Positions 38,559-50,868 of a stretch of 64,000 nt of DNA are shown piece after piece. This stretch comes from Pseudomonas sp. ERMR1:02 (GTDB taxonomy: Bacteria > Pseudomonadota > Gammaproteobacteria > Pseudomonadales > Pseudomonadaceae). The notes beneath the pieces are model-generated. The model worked only from the letters and a program-made list of their open reading frames with translations. It had not been told where the DNA came from and did no database searches. A program made the translations under genes and the position numbers. Numbering within the stretch: position 1 is the first letter of the stretch; the number at the start of each line of letters is the position of its first letter. The stretch spans positions 124,001-188,000 of the forward strand of contig NZ_NKJI01000008.1 of the NCBI RefSeq assembly GCF_002277815.1, read 5' to 3'.

Positions 38559-38671
38559 GATCGTTCCCACGCTCTGCGTGGGAATGCAGCCCGGGACGCT
38601 CCGCGTCCCTTTCGAGAGCTGGAACGCGGAGCGTCCCCAGAGGCGTTCCCACGCAGAGCGTGGGAACGATC
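38559..38671. repeat. REPIN 7 (GATCGTTCCCAC type)
   Basis: Nested palindrome between the convergent mltF and pdxJ genes, with no separate T-rich terminator seen. Confidence 0.88.
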
Positions 38672-38684
38672 ATTCGTAGCGTGC

Positions 38685-39428
38685 TTAAGCTTTTGCCGCT
38701 GCCAGGATCAGTGCCTTCATTTCCGATACCGCTGACTTGAAGCCAACAAACAACGCATGGGCCACCAGCGCATGGCCGATATTCAGTTCGTTGATGCCCT
38801 TTATCGCCGCCACAGCTTCAACGTTGTGATAGTGCAAACCATGGCCGGCATTGACGATCAAGCCCTGGGCCAGACCAAACGCCACACCGTCCGCTACACG
38901 CTTGAGCTCTTCAGCCACTTCGGTCGGCGTCTCGGCATCGGCATAACGGCCGGTGTGCAGCTCAATGGCTGGCGCACCCACACGGCGAGAGGCTTCGATC
39001 TGTCGCTCGTCGGCATCGATGAACAGCGACACTTCAGAGCCAATCTTCGACAGGCGTTCCACAGCGGCCTTGATCCGAGCTTCCTGCCCTGCCACGTCCA
39101 GACCGCCCTCGGTCGTCAGTTCCTGACGGGTTTCCGGCACCAGGCAAATGTGCGCCGGGCGGATACGCTCGGCGAATGCCATCATTTCTTCGGTAACACC
39201 CATTTCGAAGTTCATGCGGGTTTGCAACACATCCTTGAGCAGCAGTACGTCGCGCTCCTGGATATGCCGACGATCTTCACGCAGGTGCACAGTGATGCCG
39301 TCAGCGCCCGCCTCTTCGGCATCCAGTGCTGCCTTGACCGGGTCCGGGTAGCGAGTACCCCGTGCCTGACGCAGGGTGGCAACATGGTCGATGTTCACGC
39401 CAAGAAGAATGCGGGTGCTGGTGGTCAC
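38685..39428 (-). CDS. pdxJ: Pyridoxine 5'-phosphate synthase
   Basis: PdxJ condenses 3-amino-2-oxopropyl phosphate with deoxyxylulose phosphate to form vitamin B6. The 247 residues carry [15 protein letters not shown] at the start, the phosphate loop [12 protein letters not shown] and [11 protein letters not shown] near the end. It starts at a GTG 51 bp after recO and is last in the lepA-to-pdxJ run. Confidence 0.95.
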   Translation of the reverse strand: MTTSTRILLGVNIDHVATLRQARGTRYPDPVKAALDAEEAGADGITVHLREDRRHIQERDVLLLKDVLQTRMNFEMGVTEEMMAFAERIRPAHICLVPETRQELTTEGGLDVAGQEARIKAAVERLSKIGSEVSLFIDADERQIEASRRVGAPAIELHTGRYADAETPTEVAEELKRVADGVAFGLAQGLIVNAGHGLHYHNVEAVAAIKGINELNIGHALVAHALFVGFKSAVSEMKALILAAAKA

Positions 39429-39479
39429 GGAAGCGCTCCAGAAGAAGAGAAAGTTCGGTGCACAGCATACACAAGGAAT

Positions 39480-40163
39480 TTACGGCTTTCGAAACAACTC
39501 TCTGGAAACCAGCGGACGACCGCCCAGATGAACAGCCAGCGCCTGACGCATAAGCCGCTTGGCCGCAGACAATGCACCAGGTGCGGACCAATCGGCATCG
39601 GCCATGGCCAGCAGCTCGGTGCCATTGAATAGCCCCGGCTGCAACAGATAGACCCGTTCCAGCCCGGCATCCACTTGCAAACGATAGAGACCGTCCGGGG
39701 CGATGGGCTCGCCATGAATGTCAGCGTTGAGGGTAAAGCCGTAACCGAGGTCGTCGAGCAATCGCCACTCGAACGAACGCAACAACGGCTCCAGCGGTCG
39801 ACCTTCGGCCAAGGCTAGCAAGGTTGCGGCGTAATGATCGAATACGCCGGGAAGGGGATCTTCGGCAGGCAGCAGGCGGATCAACAGCTCATTAAGATAG
39901 AGGCCACTGAACAGCGCCTCGCCGATGAGCCAGGTGGAAACTCCGGCGCTTTCCATGCGCCCGACATTCTTCAGCTCGCCCCGCCCGCGAAACTCGACTT
40001 CAAGCGGCACGAACGGCCGCGCCAGCGTCCCGGCCTTGCCCCGCGCACTGCGCAACACCGCCCGCAGCCGACCTTGCGGCGTGAGGAAGTCCACCAGAGC
40101 GCTGCTTTCGCGGTAGGCGCGGGAGTGGAGGACGTAGGCGGGCTGGCCGATGGGCTGGGACAT
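39480..40163 (-). CDS. recO: DNA repair protein RecO
   Basis: RecO helps load RecA on SSB-coated gaps with RecF and RecR. The 227-residue protein has the N-terminal OB fold ([20 protein letters not shown]) and the helical C-terminal domain. The Cys4 zinc motif of some RecO proteins is absent, as usual in Pseudomonas. A REPIN separates it from era. Confidence 0.93.
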   Translation of the reverse strand: MSQPIGQPAYVLHSRAYRESSALVDFLTPQGRLRAVLRSARGKAGTLARPFVPLEVEFRGRGELKNVGRMESAGVSTWLIGEALFSGLYLNELLIRLLPAEDPLPGVFDHYAATLLALAEGRPLEPLLRSFEWRLLDDLGYGFTLNADIHGEPIAPDGLYRLQVDAGLERVYLLQPGLFNGTELLAMADADWSAPGALSAAKRLMRQALAVHLGGRPLVSRELFRKP

Positions 40164-40178
40164 GGAGTTCTCAATGAA

Positions 40179-40280
40179 CTGTAGGAGCGAGCCTGCTCGC
40201 GATGGTGGATAACGATAACGCTGGCCATCTGAATGAACGCGGCGCTCTCAAATCCATCGCGAGCAAGCTCGCTCCTACAG
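40179..40280. repeat. REPIN 8 (CTGTAGGAGCGAGC type)
   Basis: Inverted REP pair in the 133-bp gap between era and recO. Confidence 0.9.
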
Positions 40281-40296
40281 GGGATCTTGCGGTGTA

Positions 40297-41199
40297 TTAC
40301 AGGTCGCCGTAACCCAGCGAACGCAGAGCGCGCTCGTCATCGGACCAGCCGCCCTTAACCTTGACCCAAAGGTTAAGCATGATCTTGGAGTCGAACAGCA
40401 ACTCCATGTCCTTGCGCGCCTCGGTGCCGATACGCTTGATGCGCTCGCCCTTGTCGCCAATGATGATTTTCTTCTGGCCGTCACGTTCGACGAGGATCAA
40501 CGCATGAATGTGCAGGGTTTTCCCCTGCTGCTTGAACTCTTCGATTTCGACTGTGATCTGGTACGGCAGCTCGGCACCCATCTGACGCATGATTTTTTCA
40601 CGCACCAGTTCAGCGGCAAGGAAGCGGCTGCTGCGGTCGGTGATCTGGTCTTCCGGGAAGAAGTGATCGTTTTCCGGCAAGTGCTCGGCAATCACCCGCT
40701 CCAGCGCATCGAGGTTGTGCCCGTGCTGAGCCGAAATCGGAATGATCTGCGCGTTCGGCAGCTGTTCCTGCAACCAGGACAGGTGCGGCATCAGCTCGGC
40801 CTTGTCCTCGATGCGGTCGGTCTTGTTCAGCGCGACGATCAGCGGGCCGGTCACGTATTGCACGCGCTCGAGGACCATCTGGTCCTCTTCGGTCCACTTG
40901 GTGCGGTCAACCACGAAGATCACCACGTCGACGTCTTTCAACGCCGCCGAAGCGGTCTTGTTCATATAGCGGTTCAGGGCCTTCTCGCCACCTTTATGCA
41001 TGCCGGGAGTGTCGACGTAGATTGCCTGCACGTCGCCTTCGGTCTTGATCCCGAGCATGTTGTGACGGGTGGTTTGAGGTTTACGCGAGGTAATCGCCAG
41101 CTTCTGTCCCAGGATGTGGTTGAGCAACGTAGACTTGCCCACGTTGGGACGGCCGACGATGGCAACATAGCCACAGCGAGTTGCGTTTGAATCAGTCAT
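40297..41199 (-). CDS. era: GTPase Era
   Basis: Era is an essential GTPase for 16S rRNA maturation and 30S assembly. The 300 residues have a Ras-like domain (G1 GRPNVGKST near residue 15, G3 DTPGMH, G4 NKTD) and a C-terminal KH domain ([11 protein letters not shown]). The ATG at 41199 is preferred because GGAG lies seven bases upstream; one at 41205 is too close to it. The start overlaps the rnc stop by eight bases, so translation is coupled. Confidence 0.95.
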   Translation of the reverse strand: MTDSNATRCGYVAIVGRPNVGKSTLLNHILGQKLAITSRKPQTTRHNMLGIKTEGDVQAIYVDTPGMHKGGEKALNRYMNKTASAALKDVDVVIFVVDRTKWTEEDQMVLERVQYVTGPLIVALNKTDRIEDKAELMPHLSWLQEQLPNAQIIPISAQHGHNLDALERVIAEHLPENDHFFPEDQITDRSSRFLAAELVREKIMRQMGAELPYQITVEIEEFKQQGKTLHIHALILVERDGQKKIIIGDKGERIKRIGTEARKDMELLFDSKIMLNLWVKVKGGWSDDERALRSLGYGDL

Positions 41200-41881
41200 T
41201 GCCATTCTCCACACCCAGGGCAATCAGTGCTGCGGCGGCCGCTACCTGTTCGGCAATACGACGACTCACACCCTGACCTCGGCTTTTTTCATTCAGTAAG
41301 ATGATTTCGCATTCGACGAAGAACGTTCGGCAATGCGGTTCACCCTGGATATCCACCACTTCGTAACGCGGCAGCTCACAACCACGGGACTGCAGGAATT
41401 CCTGCAGGCGGGTTTTCGGATCTTTGTTGGTGTCGACCAGCGTCAGGCCTTCGAACTCACCGGCCAGCCAGGCCAGTACGCGTTCGCGCGCCACTTCCAT
41501 ACCGGCGTCCAGGTAGATCGCACCGATCAGCGCTTCCAGGGCATCGGCCAGAATCGACTCGCGACGAAAACCGCCGCTTTTCAACTCGCCCGAACCCAGA
41601 CGCAGATATTCGCCCAGATCGAAACCACGGGCCAGCACGGCCAGAGTCTCACCTTTCACCAGGCGCGCGCGCAAACGCGACAACTGGCCTTCGCGGGCCA
41701 ACGGGAAGCGATCGAACAGCGCCTCACCGGCGACGAAGTTGAGGATGGCATCACCGAGGAATTCCAGGCGTTCGTTGTTACGCCCGGCAAAACTGCGGTG
41801 AGTCAGGGCCAGGACCATCAGTTCCTGATCCTTGAAGGTGTAGCCGAGCTGACGCTCGAGACGGCTTAAGGAGACGCTCAC
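41192..41881 (-). CDS. rnc: Ribonuclease III
   Basis: RNase III cuts double-stranded RNA, including the 30S rRNA precursor. The 229 residues have the catalytic signature [12 protein letters not shown], the second acidic cluster ([16 protein letters not shown]) and a C-terminal dsRNA-binding domain. It starts at a GTG that overlaps the TGA of the short upstream frame. It normally follows a DUF4845 gene, of which only a remnant is left here. Confidence 0.95.
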   Translation of the reverse strand: MSVSLSRLERQLGYTFKDQELMVLALTHRSFAGRNNERLEFLGDAILNFVAGEALFDRFPLAREGQLSRLRARLVKGETLAVLARGFDLGEYLRLGSGELKSGGFRRESILADALEALIGAIYLDAGMEVARERVLAWLAGEFEGLTLVDTNKDPKTRLQEFLQSRGCELPRYEVVDIQGEPHCRTFFVECEIILLNEKSRGQGVSRRIAEQVAAAAALIALGVENGND

Positions 41882-41997
41882 GGTTTACCCACGCTGAGTT
41901 CGTGGTTGGATTCCACCGCCATCGCCGTGAGTCGGCGCAGGCTAGGGACAATTAACGCTGTGTTCAAAAATAACGTCCTGAATATCATTGGCTTCAT
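41878..41997 (-). pseudogene. Short remnant where the DUF4845 gene is expected
   Basis: A 39-codon frame ends in [10 protein letters not shown] with its TGA overlapping the rnc GTG. That is the position, and from memory roughly the tail sequence (DHEFxVxxP), of the DUF4845 membrane protein gene that lies between lepB and rnc in other pseudomonads. The expected roughly 120-codon gene is missing; only 184 bp separate lepB and rnc. Two copies of CGCTGTGTTCAA (41956-41967 and 42039-42050) lie in this gap. Confidence 0.4.
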
Positions 41998-42065
41998 GCT
42001 CCCGGACCCGATTGTGTCGGCTCCAGAAATGCATTCGGCGCTGTGTTCAACAGCGCCGTGTTTGA

Positions 42066-42919
42066 TTACTTGATCAGGCCAACCCGCGAGAAATTCGGCA
42101 GGTGACTGAGTTTGGGTTCCGGCCAGCTCATCCAGACTGCAAAGGCCTTGCCGACGATATTCTTGTCGGGAACCATGCCCAGCAGATCCTTGGGAATGCT
42201 CGGATCATCCCAGTAGCGACTGTCGTTCGAATTGTCGCGGTTGTCGCCCATCATGAAGTAGTGCCCTGCTGGCACTGTCCACGTATGGTCCGGCGTTGCA
42301 CGGTAGCGGCTCATTTCCTTGCGGATCAGGTGCTCGGCGACACCGAGTTTTTCCTTATAGAGCTCAGCGCTGCCCAACGTGCCCGGCTCCGAGCCAACCA
42401 ACTGTTCAGCAATCGACTCGCCATTGACGAACAAATGTTTGTCGGCGGTGTAACGCACCGTGTCACCCGGCAAGCCTACGACACGCTTGATGTAGTTGAC
42501 GTTCGGGTCGCTCGGATAGCGGAACACCATCACATCGCCGCGTTGTGGCTCACCGACTTCGATGATTTTCTTGTCGATCACCGGCAAGCGGATCCCGTAG
42601 GAAATTTGCTCACCAGAATGAAGTCGCCGACGTCCAGGGTCGGTTTCATCGAGCCGGACGGAATCTGGAACGGTTCCACCAGGAACGAACGCAGCACCAG
42701 CACAATGAACAACACCGGGAAGAACGATTTGCCGTACTCGACCAGCAGCGGCTCTTTGTTCAGTTTCTCGACCACCACCACATCAGGCTGGCTGACGCTG
42801 CCCTGATAGGAGGTGATGGCCGCCCGACGACGCGGCGCCAGGATCAGCAGATCGAGCAACGCCAACAGGCCGCAGACGAACACGGCGATGACCAGCAACA
42901 GCGGGAAATTTAGTGACAT
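42066..42919 (-). pseudogene. lepB: Signal peptidase I, frameshifted in this sequence
   Basis: LepB removes signal peptides from exported proteins and is normally essential. The first frame (42578-42919) gives two membrane segments and the catalytic Ser in PSGSMKPTL. The second (42066-42587) gives the catalytic Lys (NYIKRVVGLPGD) and the closing GDNRDNSNDSRYWD. Adding one T at about 42599-42604 joins them as LVSKFSYGIRLPVIDKK, the expected family sequence; total length would be 284 residues. Five bases separate it from lepA. A missed base in sequencing is at least as likely as a true mutation. Confidence 0.9.
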
Positions 42920-42924
42920 AGGAC

Positions 42925-44724
42925 CTAACTATCCAACCTGAGCACGGCAAGGAAGGCTTCTTGTGGAATTTCCACGTTACCGACCTGCTTCATGCGTTTT
43001 TTACCGGCCTTTTGCTTTTCCAGCAGCTTTTTCTTACGGCTGACGTCACCGCCGTAGCATTTGGCCAATACGTTCTTTCTGAGTGCCTTGACGGTTGTAC
43101 GCGCCACAATCTGACCGCCAATGGCGGCCTGGATTGCCACGTCGAACATCTGCCGCGGAATCAGTTCTTTCATCTTCTCGGTCAACTGGCGACCTTTGTA
43201 GTGCGCGTTGTCCTTGTGCACGATCAGCGCCAGGGCATCGACTTTGTCGCCGTTGATCAGCACATCCAGTTTCACCAGATTAGCCGATTGGTAACGATCG
43301 AAATGGTAATCCAGCGAAGCATAGCCGCGGCTGGTGGATTTGAGACGATCGAAGAAGTCCAGAACCACTTCGTTCATTGGCAAATCATAGGTCACCTGGA
43401 CCTGGCTACCGAGGAACAGCATGTCGTGCTGAATGCCACGCTTCTCGATGCACAGGGTGATGACGTTGCCCAGGTGCTCTTGCGGCACAAGGATATTGGC
43501 CCGCACGATCGGTTCGCGCATATCTTCGATCGACGACAGGTCCGGCAGTTTCGACGGGTTATCGACGTAGATCGTTTCACCGGTCTTGAGCAGCAGTTCG
43601 AAGATTACCGTCGGCGCGGTGGTGATCAGGTCCAGGTCGTACTCGCGCTCCAGGCGCTCCTGGATGATTTCCATGTGCAGCATGCCGAGGAACCCGCAAC
43701 GGAAGCCGAAGCCCAGTGCGTCGGAGCTTTCCGGGGTGTACTGCAGGGACGAGTCGTTGAGGGTGAGCTTTTGCAGCGCTTCACGGAAATCTTCGAAGTC
43801 GTCGGAGCTGACCGGGAACAGACCGGCGTATACCTGCGGCTGAATGCGCTTGAATCCTGGCAGCACATCGACGTCCGGCGTCGTGCTCAAGGTCAGGGTA
43901 TCGCCCACAGGCGCACCGTGAATGTCCTTGATACCGGCGATGATGAAGCCTACTTCGCCGGCCTTCAGGTCAACGGTGGCGGTGTGTTTCGGATTGAAGA
44001 CACCGACGCTGTCCACCAGGTGGATCTTGCCGGTGGACTTGACCAGAATCTTGTCGCCCTTCTTCACGCGACCATGGCGCACGCGCACCAGGGAGACAAC
44101 GCCCAGGTAGTTGTCGAACCAGGAGTCGATGATCAACGCTTGCAGCGGATCTTCGATGTTGCCGGTTGGCGCCGGAATGGTGGCGACCAGGCGTTCCAGC
44201 ACTTCATCGACGCCCAGACCGGTCTTGGCGCTGCAAGTGACCGCGTCGGTGGCATCGATGCCGATGATTTTTTCGATTTCTTCTTTGACGCGGTCCGGGT
44301 CGGCCTGTGGCAGGTCGATCTTGTTCAGCACCGGCATCACTTCCAGGCCCTGCTCGATCGCCGTGTAGCAGTTGGCAACCGACTGCGCTTCCACGCCCTG
44401 ACCGGCATCGACCACCAGCAGCGCACCTTCACAGGCCGCCAGCGAGCGGCTGACTTCGTAGGTGAAGTCAACGTGGCCGGGGGTGTCAATGAAGTTCAGC
44501 TGGTAGTTGATACCATCTTTGGCTTTGTAATACAGAGTGACGCTGTGAGCTTTGATGGTGATCCCGCGCTCACGCTCAAGGTCCATGGAATCCAGTACCT
44601 GGGCTTCCATTTCACGCTCGGCCAGGCCACCGCACATCTGGATGAAGCGGTCGGCCAGCGTCGACTTGCCATGGTCAATGTGGGCGATGATGGAGAAATT
44701 GCGGATATGACTCAAATCACTCAC
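42925..44724 (-). CDS. lepA: Elongation factor 4 (LepA)
   Basis: LepA is a ribosome-associated GTPase. The 599 residues are the family length, with G1 AHIDHGKST near residue 14, G3 DTPGHVDF, G4 NKID, and the LepA-specific C-terminal domain ending with [18 protein letters not shown]. It starts at a GTG and is the first gene of the leftward lepA-lepB-rnc-era-recO-pdxJ run. Confidence 0.96.
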   Translation of the reverse strand: MSDLSHIRNFSIIAHIDHGKSTLADRFIQMCGGLAEREMEAQVLDSMDLERERGITIKAHSVTLYYKAKDGINYQLNFIDTPGHVDFTYEVSRSLAACEGALLVVDAGQGVEAQSVANCYTAIEQGLEVMPVLNKIDLPQADPDRVKEEIEKIIGIDATDAVTCSAKTGLGVDEVLERLVATIPAPTGNIEDPLQALIIDSWFDNYLGVVSLVRVRHGRVKKGDKILVKSTGKIHLVDSVGVFNPKHTATVDLKAGEVGFIIAGIKDIHGAPVGDTLTLSTTPDVDVLPGFKRIQPQVYAGLFPVSSDDFEDFREALQKLTLNDSSLQYTPESSDALGFGFRCGFLGMLHMEIIQERLEREYDLDLITTAPTVIFELLLKTGETIYVDNPSKLPDLSSIEDMREPIVRANILVPQEHLGNVITLCIEKRGIQHDMLFLGSQVQVTYDLPMNEVVLDFFDRLKSTSRGYASLDYHFDRYQSANLVKLDVLINGDKVDALALIVHKDNAHYKGRQLTEKMKELIPRQMFDVAIQAAIGGQIVARTTVKALRKNVLAKCYGGDVSRKKKLLEKQKAGKKRMKQVGNVEIPQEAFLAVLRLDS

Positions 44725-44830
44725 GGATCAACACTCAAAAAGGCTGCAGGCATAGCCCGCCGAAAAATAGCCGGGAATTGTACCTGATCCACGGCGCTAG
44801 CGTCACGTTCGCAGGTCAGACGGCGCGTAC

Positions 44831-44865
44831 AAAAAAGCCCCCGTCTTGCGACAGGGGCGTTTTTT
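44831..44865 (-). terminator. Rho-independent terminator after lptG
   Basis: AAAAAAGCCCC..GTC and GAC.GGGGCGTTTTTT form a GC-rich stem with A and T runs on both sides, 30 bp past the lptG stop. Confidence 0.85.
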
Positions 44866-44896
44866 CATCACGAGCAAGGTCGGGAAAAACCCGTCA

Positions 44897-45958
44897 TCAA
44901 CCTGCTCGACGCAGCAACCAGAGCCCAGCCAAGGCACAAATACCAGTTGGCACCAGCACCGAAAATAATGGAGAAAAGCCAAATACCAGGCTCGAAGGCC
45001 CCAGCAGGTCCTGAACAATGCGGAAAGTGAAGCCCACCAGCACGCCGGTAAATACCCGCTGACCGAGGGTCACCGAACGCAACGGACCGAAGATGAAGGA
45101 AATGGCCATCAGCACCAGGGCTGCAGTCACCACTGGCTGCAACACCTTGACCCAAAATGCCAGCCAGTACCGGCCATTGTTCAGCCCCTGATCTGCCAGG
45201 TAGTGGATGTAACCCCACAGGCCTCTGACCGACAGCGACTCCGGCGCCAGCACAACGGTGCTCAGCAATTGTGGGCTCAACGCCACTTCCCAGCGGTCGA
45301 CCGGGGCAGAAACCACTTCAGTGCTCTTGTCGTGGAACAACGTCGTGGTGACGTCCGTCAACTGCCAATGGTCCTCGGCGAAGTCCGCACGCTTGGCAAA
45401 ACTCGCCGAGAGCATATGCCGCTCGTTGTCGAAGCGATAACGGGTCACACCGTACAAAATACCGTTTGGCTGTACTGAGTTGATGTGGATGAACTCATCA
45501 CCCTGACGGTGCCACAAGCCATGCTTGGCGCTTTGCGCATCGCCGCTGCCCTGGGCCAGCGAGCGATTGGCCTGAGCAATGTTTTCGGTAGGCGGGGCAA
45601 CGTACTCGCCGATCAGTACGCCGGCAATCATCAACACCAGCATCGGTTTCATGACCGCCCAGACGATTCGACCGATCGACACGCCGGCGGCGCGCATGAT
45701 GGTCAACTCACTGTTACTGGCCAGCGTGCCCAGACCGATCAGGCAACCGATCAGCGCAGCCATCGGCAACATGTCGTAGAGACGGCGCGGCGCGGTCAGC
45801 GTCACATAGCTCAAGACATCGAGCAGGGTATAGGTATCGCTGACTTCGCCCATTTCGTCGATGAATGCGAACAGTGTCGCCAGACCGAGAATGATCCCCA
45901 GGACTGCCAGAATCGCTATGAGTACGCTGCTACCAATGTAGCGATCCAGCTTAACCAT
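44897..45958 (-). CDS. lptG: LPS export permease LptG
   Basis: The 353-residue inner-membrane subunit of the LptB2FG transporter extracts lipopolysaccharide. It has six membrane segments, three at each end (1-120 and 265-350), flanking a periplasmic beta-jellyroll. The start overlaps the lptF stop by eight bases, indicating coupled translation. Confidence 0.93.
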   Translation of the reverse strand: MVKLDRYIGSSVLIAILAVLGIILGLATLFAFIDEMGEVSDTYTLLDVLSYVTLTAPRRLYDMLPMAALIGCLIGLGTLASNSELTIMRAAGVSIGRIVWAVMKPMLVLMIAGVLIGEYVAPPTENIAQANRSLAQGSGDAQSAKHGLWHRQGDEFIHINSVQPNGILYGVTRYRFDNERHMLSASFAKRADFAEDHWQLTDVTTTLFHDKSTEVVSAPVDRWEVALSPQLLSTVVLAPESLSVRGLWGYIHYLADQGLNNGRYWLAFWVKVLQPVVTAALVLMAISFIFGPLRSVTLGQRVFTGVLVGFTFRIVQDLLGPSSLVFGFSPLFSVLVPTGICALAGLWLLRRAG

Positions 45959-47078
45959 GGGTCACCTCCAGCGCGCTTCGGCGACTCGCCCACTTCAAAC
46001 GCAAAGGTTCCCAGTAAAGCAGGCCCAGACCAATGGCCAGGAATATCCCGTGCACCCACCACAAGCCCATCACCGCCGGGATCTTGCCTTTATCGAGGGC
46101 TCCACGAGCAGCAATCAGGATGGACAGGTAAGCCATATAAAGAAGAATCGCCGGCAGTAATTTGAGGAAACGGCCCTGACGTGGGTTAACGCGCGCCAGC
46201 GGCACCGCCATCAAGGTCACGACAAACACCAGCAACGGCAGCGATATACGCCACTGCAGTTCGGCACGCAGACGAATGTCTTCACTGCCGATCAAGGAGC
46301 GGGTTGTCATCGCATCGCGGTCGGTGACTTCGTCGCTGACGTCCGGTTTTGCCAGCAATACACCGTACTCTTCGTACTTGATCGCCCGATAATCGGCTTG
46401 CCCCGGGTTACCGTCATAACGGTAGCCGTTGTCGAGAATCAGGTAGCGGTTGCCGTCAGGGCGAATTTCCTGACGACCCTTTTCTGCCACCAGCACAGAG
46501 ATCCCGCGGTCCTTATTGTCGGTACTGACGTTTTTTTGCGAAATAAATACGCCACCCAGATTGATGCGGTCATCCGACAACTGCTCGGTATAAGTCACCC
46601 GGGTACCGTCACGCAGGGCCTGGAAACGGCCAGGCTCCAGGGTGTCAAACTCGGTCAGGGCATCCTGCTTGTTCAGCAACAGCTGGAATTGATTGGCACC
46701 TTGTGGCGCCAGGCTCAGGCTCAACCATGCGACAACCAGCGCCACCAGCGTGGCCGGGAACAGGGTCATGCAAAACAGGCGCTGTTGGCTCATGCCGGTG
46801 GCCGAGAGCACGGTCATTTCGCTTTCAAGGTACAGGCGACCATAGGACAACAGGATCCCGAGAAACAGTCCCAGTGGCAGGATCAGTTGCAGGAAGCCCG
46901 GCAGGCGAAAGCCCATGATCAGGAACAGCGAGCCCGGATCCAGTTGACCCGAGGCCGCTTGTGCGAGGTATTTGATGAAGCGTCCGCTCATGATGATGAC
47001 CAGCAGCACGCCGCTGACGGCGCTCAAGGTCAACAGGACTTCGCGGGATAGATAACGGAAGACGATCAAACCAGACAC
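45951..47078 (-). CDS. lptF: LPS export permease LptF
   Basis: The 375-residue partner of LptG has the same layout: membrane segments near 12-32, 50-72 and 98-122, a periplasmic domain (about 130-265), then three more membrane segments. It starts at a GTG. It is divergent from pepA across a 414-bp region that contains a degenerate REPIN. Confidence 0.93.
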   Translation of the reverse strand: MSGLIVFRYLSREVLLTLSAVSGVLLVIIMSGRFIKYLAQAASGQLDPGSLFLIMGFRLPGFLQLILPLGLFLGILLSYGRLYLESEMTVLSATGMSQQRLFCMTLFPATLVALVVAWLSLSLAPQGANQFQLLLNKQDALTEFDTLEPGRFQALRDGTRVTYTEQLSDDRINLGGVFISQKNVSTDNKDRGISVLVAEKGRQEIRPDGNRYLILDNGYRYDGNPGQADYRAIKYEEYGVLLAKPDVSDEVTDRDAMTTRSLIGSEDIRLRAELQWRISLPLLVFVVTLMAVPLARVNPRQGRFLKLLPAILLYMAYLSILIAARGALDKGKIPAVMGLWWVHGIFLAIGLGLLYWEPLRLKWASRRSALEVTHG

Positions 47079-47209
47079 TCCAGGGTTGTCAGGCTAAGGC
47101 GGCCAAACAAGCAAACACATCGGACAGCCCGCAAGGCAGAGCTGCCGAAAAAAAGATGGCGCATTATCCTGTGATTGAGTGCGCCTGTCACTGCGCAATG
47201 CATTGGGGA

Positions 47210-48983
<1,774 letters not shown>

Positions 48984-49043
48984 AACCGATGATCCTGGAC
49001 GGCGTCACTTCAGGGTGGCGCCGCTCAAGGCTCAGGAACCCCA

Positions 49044-49472
49044 ATGACCAAAGTCGACTTCTATATCCTGCCCAGCGCCGATCCTTCGGCACGCCTGGAC
49101 TTCGCCTGCAAGCTCACCGAAAAAGCCTGGCGCATGGGCCACCGTGTCTACCTGCACTGCAGCGATGCGGCTCAGCGCGATGATCTCGATGCGCGCCTGT
49201 GGGCTTTCAAGGGCGAGAGCTTCGTGCCCCATGGCCCCGCTGAAAGCGAACCGGACAGTTTGATCGTACTGGGTGTTGGCGATGATTGCGGTCCGCACCA
49301 GGATTTGCTGGTCAACCTCGACCTCAAGGTCCCGGCCTTTGCCCAGCGCTTCGCCCGCGTGGCGGAAGTGGTGGTCGAAGATCCGGTGATCCGCCAGGCC
49401 GCGCGGGAGAGTTTCCGTTTCTACCGCGAACAGGGCTATCCTCTGCAAGATCACCGTTTACAGCGACTCTGA
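49044..49472 (+). CDS. holC: DNA polymerase III subunit chi
   Basis: The 142-residue clamp-loader accessory protein binds SSB. It has the chi start TKVDFYILPS and the ending YREQGYPLQDHRLQRL. It lies 60 bp after pepA, the usual order in gammaproteobacteria. Confidence 0.92.
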   Translation: MTKVDFYILPSADPSARLDFACKLTEKAWRMGHRVYLHCSDAAQRDDLDARLWAFKGESFVPHGPAESEPDSLIVLGVGDDCGPHQDLLVNLDLKVPAFAQRFARVAEVVVEDPVIRQAARESFRFYREQGYPLQDHRLQRL

Positions 49473-49480
49473 GCATTCCG

Positions 49481-49870
49481 ATGGACACTCCAAAACCGCT
49501 GCAAAAGTCCGCGCTCCTGCTGGACGACCTCGAGTCGATCCGCCAATTGCTCGGCGATGACAACCTGCAACCACCACTGCTGACCGACACGGTCGAAGAT
49601 GGTGACCAGGAACAGATTCCAATGTTGTTCGACACCGTCAGCGAACCCGCGCCGACCGTCGAGCCGACACCTCCCAAGCCCGCCGCCGAACCGGCGCCGA
49701 GCGTCAGCAAGAACGCAGACGCGCTGCTGTACCTCGACAGCGAACTGCGCGCCGCCGCGCAATTGATCATGCAGGACGTGATCGACGATTTCGCACCACA
49801 CATCGAAACCGAAATCAAGCGCCGTCTCAGCGCGCGGCTGGAGCGGTTGTTGAGCCAGTACAACGATTGA
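49481..49870 (+). CDS. Unknown protein following holC
   Basis: The 129-residue protein has an acidic N-terminal part, a Pro/Ala-rich linker (about 50-78) and a helical C-terminal domain (LYLDSELRAAAQLIMQDV onward). Pseudomonads carry such a gene after holC, often labelled as a second chi subunit; no similarity to HolC is visible here. It may act with chi, judged only from position, eight bases downstream. A REPIN follows the stop. Confidence 0.7.
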   Translation: MDTPKPLQKSALLLDDLESIRQLLGDDNLQPPLLTDTVEDGDQEQIPMLFDTVSEPAPTVEPTPPKPAAEPAPSVSKNADALLYLDSELRAAAQLIMQDVIDDFAPHIETEIKRRLSARLERLLSQYND

Positions 49871-49874
49871 TCTT

Positions 49875-49975
49875 CTGTAGGAGCGAGCTTGCTCGCGAAG
49901 AACGCGAACGATAATGCGTAAAACCAGACACCTCGCGGTGCTCTTGGGTTTTTCGCGAGCAAGCTCGCTCCTACA
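49875..49975. repeat. REPIN 10 (CTGTAGGAGCGAGC type)
   Basis: Inverted REP pair between two convergent genes; it starts four bases after a stop codon. Confidence 0.9.
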
Positions 49976-49981
49976 AAGAGC

Positions 49982-50743
49982 TCATGCGCTGAGATAACGC
50001 CCGATCAACGCAATCCCGCTCGCCAACACCAACCACGTCACCAGCCGCACGAAGGCCTCGCGAGACAAGCGCATGGTCAAACGCCGACCGATCCACAGCC
50101 CCAGCGCCATGGCCGGCAGCAAGCACAGCGCCAGTACCAGCAAGGGCAACTCTGCATACACACCTGCGATGGCGAACAGACTCAAACGCACCACCGTACT
50201 GCAACTGATCAGCGCGCTTTGGGTCGCCCGCGCTTCGTCCTTGGGCAGCCGACTGTTCAGATAGATCGCATACAAAAAGCCGCCGCTACCAAACAAAGCG
50301 CCGAACATCCCCCCGACTGTACCCATCGGCACCGCCCAAACGGCGGACAATTGTGCTGGACGGGTCTTTATCCACAGGCTGTAAATCGCATAGGCGCTGA
50401 TAAACAGCCCCATCAACAGCAGCAACAGATCGGATTTGAGGTTCAGCAGAAAAATAACGCCCAGCGTGCAGCCCACCGCCATGCACGGTAGCAACCGAAT
50501 CAACTCCGGTTTGGCGACATCCCGTCGTGAGGGCAACAGATTGCCGAACGCCGCGACGAAATCCAGCAGCACCAGCAACGGCACGATTTTCGACAATGGC
50601 ATGAACAGGATCAGAATCGGCCCAGCCACCAGCGCGGTACCGAACCCGGCGATGCCGAACACGATGTAAGCCAGGGCGATGCTCGCCCCGATCACCAGCC
50701 AGTCCAACGCTCCAAAGGTCCATTGGTTTAACAACTCAAGCAC
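49982..50743 (-). CDS. TauE/SafE-family membrane permease
   Basis: The 253-residue protein has about eight membrane segments with the family motifs GFGTALVAGP and the internal repeat GGMFGALFGSGGF. Family members export sulfite, sulfoacetate or similar anions; the substrate is unknown here. A GTG at 50743 is chosen because GGGGGAGG lies five bases upstream. The ATG at 50758 would have no spacing to its own site. It is divergent from xseA. Confidence 0.85.
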   Translation of the reverse strand: MLELLNQWTFGALDWLVIGASIALAYIVFGIAGFGTALVAGPILILFMPLSKIVPLLVLLDFVAAFGNLLPSRRDVAKPELIRLLPCMAVGCTLGVIFLLNLKSDLLLLLMGLFISAYAIYSLWIKTRPAQLSAVWAVPMGTVGGMFGALFGSGGFLYAIYLNSRLPKDEARATQSALISCSTVVRLSLFAIAGVYAELPLLVLALCLLPAMALGLWIGRRLTMRLSREAFVRLVTWLVLASGIALIGRYLSA

Positions 50744-50868
50744 ACTTACCTCCCCCATCTTCCTTGAAGACCGCACACGAATTTACAACGGTTTGCCCCG
50801 TTGGCTCACACAATTACACGAATGCTGACCGTAGAGATTCCCTTGCGAATGCCTTTAAACTGCGCCCC

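Noticed and set aside
49286..49480. Longer N-terminus for the gene after holC
   Set aside because: It would overlap holC in another frame; the ATG at 49481 gives the sensible protein.
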